9,298 nt of DNA from Chloroflexota bacterium (GTDB lineage: Bacteria > Chloroflexota > UBA6077 > JACQUR01), in assembly GCA_016210245.1 (NCBI GenBank), contig JACQUR010000004.1, positions 1 through 9,298 of the forward strand. The letters are read 5' to 3'. The position numbers were made by a program, and so were the translations under genes. The notes beneath the pieces are model-generated. The model had not been told where the DNA came from, made no database searches, and saw only the letters and a list, made by a program, of their open reading frames with translations. Numbering within the stretch: the stretch's first letter is position 1; each line of letters starts with the position of its first letter. Below, piece after piece: positions 5,049 to 9,298 of the stretch.

Positions 5049-7862
5049 GTGGCGACGCTGAGCCTGGAATTGGAGGGATTGCAGGCAGGGGATGGCTTCA
5101 GCCCAGGAGCCGTCTCCCCGTATAGCCTGCTGGAGTTGCGGCGGCGCAAGTGGGCCTGGGACCGGGTGGTCAAGGCCACGCACGGAAGCAACTGCTCGGC
5201 CCAGCGGGACTGCAGCTTCAACCTCTACGTCAAGGATGGGGTGGTGCTGCGGGAAGAGCAGGTTGGCAACTACCCCCATCCCAACGATCCCTGCGCGCCG
5301 GATTTCAACCCTCGGGGCTGCCAGAAGGGCGCCTGCTACGCGCGGCGCATGTACGACCCCACCCGCATCAGGTATCCCATGAAGCGGGTGGGGGAACGAG
5401 GCCAGGGGAGGTGGAAGCGCCTCGGTTGGGACGAGGCCCTGGCCGAGGTGGCGGACGCCATCGTCGATACCCTCATCACGGACGGTCCCGAGGCCATCGT
5501 CCAGGGCGGCGGGACCCACGTGATGAATATCGTGAGCGAAGGCGCCGGAGGGGACGCCTTCTTCAGCGCGCTGGGCGCGCCCGCGTCCAACGTGACGGCG
5601 GACAACGGCGACGACCACCAGGGGGTGGCCATCACCCTGGGCAAGGTGATGCTGGAGTGCTCGGCCGACAACTGGTTCTACGCCGACGTCATCCTGGTCT
5701 GGGGCGGCAACCCGGCCTACACCAACATTCCCAACTACCACTTCATCCCCGAGGCCCGCTACCACGGCACCCGGGTCATCGCCATTACCCCGGACTACAG
5801 CCCCTCGTCCATCCATGCCGATCTGTGGGTGCCGGTCAACGTCGGCAGCGACGCTGCGCTGGCTCTGTCCATGTGCCAGGTCATTCTGCGCGAGGGGCTG
5901 TTCAAGGCCGACTTCGTGCGCGAGCAGACCGATCTGCCGCTGCTGGTGGTCGAGGCCACGGGCAGGTTCCTGCGCGAGCAGGACCTCAAGCGCGGGGGGC
6001 GCGAGGATGTCTTCTACCTGTACGATCAGGCCTCTGGCCGGGTGGTCGAGGCGCCGCGCAGGAGCCTGGCGCTCGACGGGCTGCTGCCAGCCCTGGAAGG
6101 GACGTACGAGGTGGAGACTCTCCAGGGGCGGGTGGCGGTCAAGCCGGTCCTGGAGTTGCTGCGGGCGCACCTGGACCGCCACTACAGCCCGCCGCAGGCC
6201 AGCGCCATCACCGGGGTACCGCCTCGGCTCATCGAACGGTTGGCGCGGGAGGTGGCCGCCGCTCGGGGCGTGGTCAACATCACCACCGCCAACTGGGGCA
6301 AGTGCTACCACGGCGACCTGATCGAGCGCTCGATCATCCTGATCTTCGCCCTGTGCGGCCACATGGGCCGCAAGGGGGCCAGCTTCAACGCCTTCCCCGG
6401 GCTGGGGCTGGACACCGCCCTGGGTGGCCTGGAGAAGCGGGGCGACCAGATCATCCTGTCGGCGGCTGGGGCCGACCCGCGCTACGCCCAGTGGCGAGAA
6501 GACGGCTACACCGACGAGATGATCCTGTACGAGTACGTCCACGAGGCCTTCGAGCGGGGAGCGCTCATCTCCTCCTCGCTCATGTACTACCTGCACGGAG
6601 GCCTGCTGGAGCTGAGCGAGCAGCATAACAGTTGGGACCCGCACCTGAAGCGCCCGCTGGCGGAGTACGTGCAGCAGGCCTTCGCCCGCGGCTGGCAGTT
6701 CCCTGCGCCGGCGGGGGGCAAGGAGCCGCGGGTGCTGTTCGCCTGGGGCGGCAATGTCCTGAAGCGCGTGCGGGCCACGGGGACTCTGCTGCAGCACCTG
6801 CTGCCCAAGCTGCGTCTGCTGGTGGCGATCGACTGGCGCTGGAACACCAGCGCGCTCTACGCCGACCTCGTGCTCCCGGTCTCAGGCTGGTACGAGCGGA
6901 CCTCGACGGTGGTGATGGGCATGCCGGATAGTCCCTTTGCCCACCTGATCAATCGAGCCACGGCGCCGCTGTACGAGTCCAGGAGCGATTGGGGAGTGTT
7001 CGTGCTGCTGGCGCGGGCGATCGAGCGGCGGGCCAGGGAGCGGGGCCTGGCCAGCTACCGCGATAGCCGCGGGGTGGAGCGCCGCTTCGCCGGACTGGAG
7101 CAGAAGGTCACCTTCGGTGGACTCTACACTGAAGACGACGAGGAGGGGGTGGCCAGGGACGCGTACCTCAACGCCAGCAACGTGGAGCACCTCGACTGGG
7201 AGGTGTTCAAGGAGCGCGGGTTCGCGGCCTATACCGGGGTAGGTTCGGGCATGCGAGCCATCGGGAATGCGTGCGAGATCGTGCCCGGCGAGCCGATGGT
7301 GCCGCTGACCCGCCACACCGCGCAGAAGCAGCCCTATCCCACTCTGACCCGGCGCATCCAGTTCTACCTGGACCACGAGCTGTTCCGGGAGCTGGAGGAG
7401 CACCTGCCGGTCCACAAGGATCCCCCCAGGGCTGGGGGCGACTATCCCCTGCAGGTGACCGGCGGGCACGCCCGCTGGAGCATCCACAGCAGCTGGGCGG
7501 ACGATAGCGTGCTGCTGCACTTGCAGCGGGGCGAGCCGGCCATGTTCCTGAGCGTCGAGGACGCCCGGGCGAGGGGCATCCAGGACGGGGACCTGGTGGA
7601 GGTCTTCAACGACGCAGGCTCATTCCAGATTCGGACCATCGTCTCGCCAGCGGTGCGGCCGGGGCAGGCCATGATCTATCACCAGTGGGAGAACTACCAG
7701 TTCCCCGGCTGGCAGCACTTCAAGAACGTCATGGCCTCTCCGCTGAATCCGATCGAGCTGGCGGGCGGCTACTTCCATATCCGGCCCATCACCATGTGCA
7801 ACTACCCTGGTTTGAGCGACCGAGAGACGCGCGTGGAGGTGCGCAGAACGGAGTGCTGCTGA
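5049..7862 (+). CDS. Type II Mo-bisMGD oxidoreductase catalytic subunit (NarG / ethylbenzene dehydrogenase-like)
   Basis: A 937-residue molybdopterin oxidoreductase of the DMSO reductase superfamily. The N-terminal 4Fe-4S site reads His45-x3-Cys49-x5-Cys55-x35-Cys91 (THGSNC...DC...RGCQKGA). The lead-in RRRKWAWDRVVKATHG resembles NarG. Residues 181-192 (NVTADNGDDHQG) carry the probable Mo ligand Asp185, as in the Asp-ligated ethylbenzene, DMSO and selenate enzymes. VWGGNP at 217-222 and FAWGGN at 564-569 are typical cofactor-binding loops. A MopB C-terminal domain spans about 797-937, with GGHARWSIH at 805-813 and YHQWENYQFPG. GTG at 5049 is chosen for GGAG 9 bases upstream; the alternative GTG at 5034 has none, and TGA at 5028 stops this frame. 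The protein therefore has no Tat signal. No beta, gamma or chaperone subunit follows in the window. The reaction may be hydroxylation, dehydrogenation or oxyanion reduction and cannot be assigned. The last codons lie in a long inverted repeat. Confidence 0.93.
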   Translation: MATLSLELEGLQAGDGFSPGAVSPYSLLELRRRKWAWDRVVKATHGSNCSAQRDCSFNLYVKDGVVLREEQVGNYPHPNDPCAPDFNPRGCQKGACYARRMYDPTRIRYPMKRVGERGQGRWKRLGWDEALAEVADAIVDTLITDGPEAIVQGGGTHVMNIVSEGAGGDAFFSALGAPASNVTADNGDDHQGVAITLGKVMLECSADNWFYADVILVWGGNPAYTNIPNYHFIPEARYHGTRVIAITPDYSPSSIHADLWVPVNVGSDAALALSMCQVILREGLFKADFVREQTDLPLLVVEATGRFLREQDLKRGGREDVFYLYDQASGRVVEAPRRSLALDGLLPALEGTYEVETLQGRVAVKPVLELLRAHLDRHYSPPQASAITGVPPRLIERLAREVAAARGVVNITTANWGKCYHGDLIERSIILIFALCGHMGRKGASFNAFPGLGLDTALGGLEKRGDQIILSAAGADPRYAQWREDGYTDEMILYEYVHEAFERGALISSSLMYYLHGGLLELSEQHNSWDPHLKRPLAEYVQQAFARGWQFPAPAGGKEPRVLFAWGGNVLKRVRATGTLLQHLLPKLRLLVAIDWRWNTSALYADLVLPVSGWYERTSTVVMGMPDSPFAHLINRATAPLYESRSDWGVFVLLARAIERRARERGLASYRDSRGVERRFAGLEQKVTFGGLYTEDDEEGVARDAYLNASNVEHLDWEVFKERGFAAYTGVGSGMRAIGNACEIVPGEPMVPLTRHTAQKQPYPTLTRRIQFYLDHELFRELEEHLPVHKDPPRAGGDYPLQVTGGHARWSIHSSWADDSVLLHLQRGEPAMFLSVEDARARGIQDGDLVEVFNDAGSFQIRTIVSPAVRPGQAMIYHQWENYQFPGWQHFKNVMASPLNPIELAGGYFHIRPITMCNYPGLSDRETRVEVRRTECC

Positions 7863-7936
7863 TTTGAGATTTGAGATTGCAGAGTGCAGATTTCAATCTG
7901 CACTCTGCAATCTCAAATCTCAAATCAGCAGCACTC
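7851..7936. repeat. Perfect 42-bp inverted repeat with 2-base loop, made of heptamers
   Basis: The arms 7851-7892 and 7895-7936 are exact reverse complements, separated only by TC. The first arm holds the last codons (GAG TGC TGC) and the TGA of the molybdenum enzyme gene. The sequence also runs in unbroken 7-base phase from 7853 to about 7943, with units such as AGATTTG, AGATTGC, AATCTGC, AATCTCA and AGCACTC. Each arm is six heptamers long. As RNA it would form a very stable hairpin ending 22 bases before the next start codon. There is no T-tract, so a role in mRNA stability or partial attenuation is likelier than simple termination. It is much more AT-rich than its surroundings. Confidence 0.97.
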
Positions 7937-7958
7937 AGCACTCAGCATGGAGGCACAC

Positions 7959-8948
7959 ATGTCGAAGCTGCGACTGACGATGGCGTGCAGCGACTATGAT
8001 CTGACCCACGCGTTCGTGGACCGGACCGTGGAGGTTGAGGGAGTAGACCTCAACACCATGGTCATCGTGCCGCACGAGCGGCATCAACGGGTGCTCAACG
8101 GCGAGTTCGAGGTCGCCGAATGGTCGATTGCCATGTACCTGACCGGCAAGCCGCTTGGCTTAGAGTACACGGCGATACCGGTCTTCCCGCTTCGAGTATT
8201 CCGGCACGGCTACCTCTTCGTCCGGGCGGACTCGGACATCCGCGATCCACGCGACCTGGCGGGCAAGCGAATCGGCGTCACCGCCTACGTCAACAGCCAG
8301 GCGCTGTGGGCCAGGGCCATTCTGCAGCACGAGTACGGGGTGGATCTGAGCGGCGTGACGTGGGTCAGCGAGGGGGATGAACACCCCGACTGGCGACCCA
8401 GGGTTCCGCTGTCCATCGAGCGCTACGGGACGGGCAAGGTGGTCGAGCAGGCGCTGCTGGCCGGGGACGTCGACGTGCTCATGTACCCGAAGGTACCGAA
8501 CTCGTTCGACGAGCAGCCTTCACCGGTGAGGCGTCTCATCCCCGATCACAGCGCTGCTGAGAAGGCGTATTTCCAGAAGACGGGGCTGTTCCCCATCATG
8601 CACGCGATCCTGGTGCGCAATGACGTGCTCGAGCAGGCTCCCTGGGTTGCGCTGAGCCTGATGAAGGCCTGGGAGGCGGCTAAGCGGGCCTGCTACCGCC
8701 GGCACCGGCAGTCCATCGGCTACTCCAGCCTGGCCTGGTTCGAGTCGTACTGGAAGGAGCAGCAGCGCGTCCTCGGGCCCGATCCGTTCCCCTACTCGTT
8801 CGAGGGGAACCGCCGGACGATGGAGACGCTGATCCAGTACGCCTACGAGCAGTACCTGCTGGCGGAGCCTCACCCGGTGGAGAGCTACTTCGTACCGTCG
8901 ACCATCTCGGCGCGCTTGCCCGCCGCGGTGTCGTTCTACGGCTACTGA
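7959..8948 (+). CDS. 4,5-dihydroxyphthalate decarboxylase-like / periplasmic-binding-fold protein
   Basis: A 329-residue protein. Its opening (LRLTMACSDYD), central VFPLRVFRHGYLFVRADSDI segment and DLAGKRIGVTAYVNSQALWARAIL segment resemble proteins annotated as 4,5-dihydroxyphthalate decarboxylase (Pht5). These share the two-lobed fold of NMT1/ThiY-type solute-binding proteins. There is no signal peptide or lipobox, so it is probably cytoplasmic; this fits an enzyme or ligand sensor better than a transporter component. The start at 7959 is chosen for GGAGG (7949-7953) at a 5-base spacing. That ribosome site overlaps an alternative in-frame ATG at 7947, and the frame upstream is only repeat sequence. 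The gene follows the molybdenum enzyme by 96 bases containing the large inverted repeat, and precedes the lipoprotein gene by 42 bases, so one operon is likely. Substrate and activity are inferred only from family resemblance. Confidence 0.75.
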   Translation: MSKLRLTMACSDYDLTHAFVDRTVEVEGVDLNTMVIVPHERHQRVLNGEFEVAEWSIAMYLTGKPLGLEYTAIPVFPLRVFRHGYLFVRADSDIRDPRDLAGKRIGVTAYVNSQALWARAILQHEYGVDLSGVTWVSEGDEHPDWRPRVPLSIERYGTGKVVEQALLAGDVDVLMYPKVPNSFDEQPSPVRRLIPDHSAAEKAYFQKTGLFPIMHAILVRNDVLEQAPWVALSLMKAWEAAKRACYRRHRQSIGYSSLAWFESYWKEQQRVLGPDPFPYSFEGNRRTMETLIQYAYEQYLLAEPHPVESYFVPSTISARLPAAVSFYGY

Positions 8949-8990
8949 GTTTCCACCCCGGGACATTCGCGGGAAAAGGGAGGTGCAACT

Positions 8991-9298
8991 ATGCCGAACG
9001 AGAGACTGATGTACCGAGCACTCCTGGCGCTCAGCGTGGGCACGGTGCTGCTGGCTGCGTGTACTCCTGCCGCTGCGCCCAGCCCAACCGCCGCGCCGAA
9101 GCCGGCGGCGACCGCGGCCCCGGCAGCCCAGCCGGCCGCGACCACAGCGCCTGCGGCCAAGCCGGCCGCGACCACAGCGCCTGCGGCCAAGCCGGCCGCG
9201 ACCGCGGCTCCCGCGGCCAAGCCGGCCGCGACGGCCGCCCCGGCGGCCAAGCCGGCGGCGTTCGACGAGAAGGCCGTGGCCGACTTCTACAAGGGCAA
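8991..9298 (+). CDS. Solute-binding lipoprotein, TctC/Bug-like (N-terminal part only, runs off window)
   Basis: Only the first 102 codons are present. A strong ribosome site GGGAGGT (8978-8984) lies 6 bases before the ATG. Residues 1-24 form a lipoprotein signal: Arg5 and Arg9, a hydrophobic core, then LLAAC with Cys24 as the lipidated residue. Residues 25-90 are a low-complexity Ala/Pro/Thr/Lys linker with a ten-residue repeat (APAAKPAATT type), a flexible tether between membrane and binding domain. The folded domain begins with FDEKAVADFYKG at 91-102. DFYKGK-like openings are common in tripartite tricarboxylate transporter receptors of the TctC/Bug family, which capture organic acids outside the membrane. 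An ABC-type solute-binding protein is the alternative. The gene lies 42 bases after the decarboxylase-like gene and probably belongs to the same operon, supplying its substrate. Confidence 0.8.
   Translation, partial: MPNERLMYRALLALSVGTVLLAACTPAAAPSPTAAPKPAATAAPAAQPAATTAPAAKPAATTAPAAKPAATAAPAAKPAATAAPAAKPAAFDEKAVADFYKG
9132..9260 (+). repeat. 30-bp tandem repeat encoding the lipoprotein linker
   Basis: Units of 30 bases (ten codons, Pro-Ala-Ala-Thr-Thr/Ala-Ala-Pro-Ala-Ala-Lys) follow one another from 9132. The first two, 9132-9161 and 9162-9191, are identical at every base. The next two differ at several third and some other positions, and a partial unit ends at 9260. Identical neighbouring units suggest recent slippage or unequal recombination and predict linker-length variation between strains. 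Confidence 0.9.

Noticed and set aside
4881..6797. Long minus-strand open frame (638 codons) opposite the molybdenum enzyme gene
   Set aside because: Its translation is rich in His, Gln, Val, Arg and Pro with no family motif, as expected opposite a GC-rich gene. The plus-strand frame shows clear cofactor motifs.
7851..7936. Simple intrinsic terminator after the molybdenum enzyme gene
   Set aside because: No T-run follows, the stem includes the stop codon and is far longer than a terminator, and the next gene starts 22 bases later with a strong ribosome site.
7884..7958. Upstream-extended start (GTG at 7884 or ATG at 7947) for the decarboxylase-like gene
   Set aside because: The added residues are translated heptamer repeat. 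The ATG at 7959 has GGAGG at a 5-base spacing and begins directly at the conserved opening of the family.

Overview
The window is GC-rich bacterial DNA with tightly packed genes. It most resembles an uncultured member of the Chloroflexota. Three things suggest this: a radA / yacL-type PIN-TRAM / ispD-ispF neighbourhood like the one in Gram-positive bacteria, solute-binding lipoproteins with long Ala/Pro/Thr/Lys linkers, and a 4,5-dihydroxyphthalate decarboxylase-like protein beside a molybdenum oxidoreductase. No rRNA or tRNA is present, so this assignment is an inference.

Left part (1-4721, housekeeping). A 43-bp-period GC-rich repeat with hairpins lies ahead of radA (105-1475). A convergent toxin-antitoxin pair follows on the minus strand: vapC (1571-2023) overlaps vapB (1989-2237). 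The pair has its own promoter, with a palindromic operator inside the -35/-10 spacer. Plus-strand genes then resume with a yacL-like membrane PIN-TRAM protein (2459-3550) and a fused ispD-ispF gene (3561-4721), which are 10 bases apart and probably co-transcribed. In Bacillus subtilis the order is radA-disA-yacL-ispD-ispF. Here no disA is present and the vapBC pair sits in its place.

Middle (4722-5048). About 330 bases carry no convincing gene, only a short GC hairpin and a small palindrome.

Right part (5049-9298, accessory metabolism). A 937-residue Mo-bisMGD oxidoreductase catalytic subunit belongs to the NarG/ethylbenzene dehydrogenase/DMSO dehydrogenase branch. It has no Tat signal and no beta subunit beside it. 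It is followed by a 329-residue protein of the 4,5-dihydroxyphthalate decarboxylase / periplasmic-binding-fold family. Last comes the start of a lipoprotein that looks like a tripartite tricarboxylate transporter (TctC/Bug) or similar solute-binding protein; it runs off the window. The likely theme is uptake and oxidative or decarboxylating breakdown of an organic, perhaps aromatic, acid or hydrocarbon. The substrate cannot be read from the sequence.

The most striking non-coding structure is a perfect inverted repeat with 42-base arms and a 2-base loop at 7851-7936. It is built entirely from degenerate 7-bp units and contains the last codons and the stop of the molybdenum enzyme gene. A smaller patch of related heptamers lies at 2372-2399 ahead of yacL.
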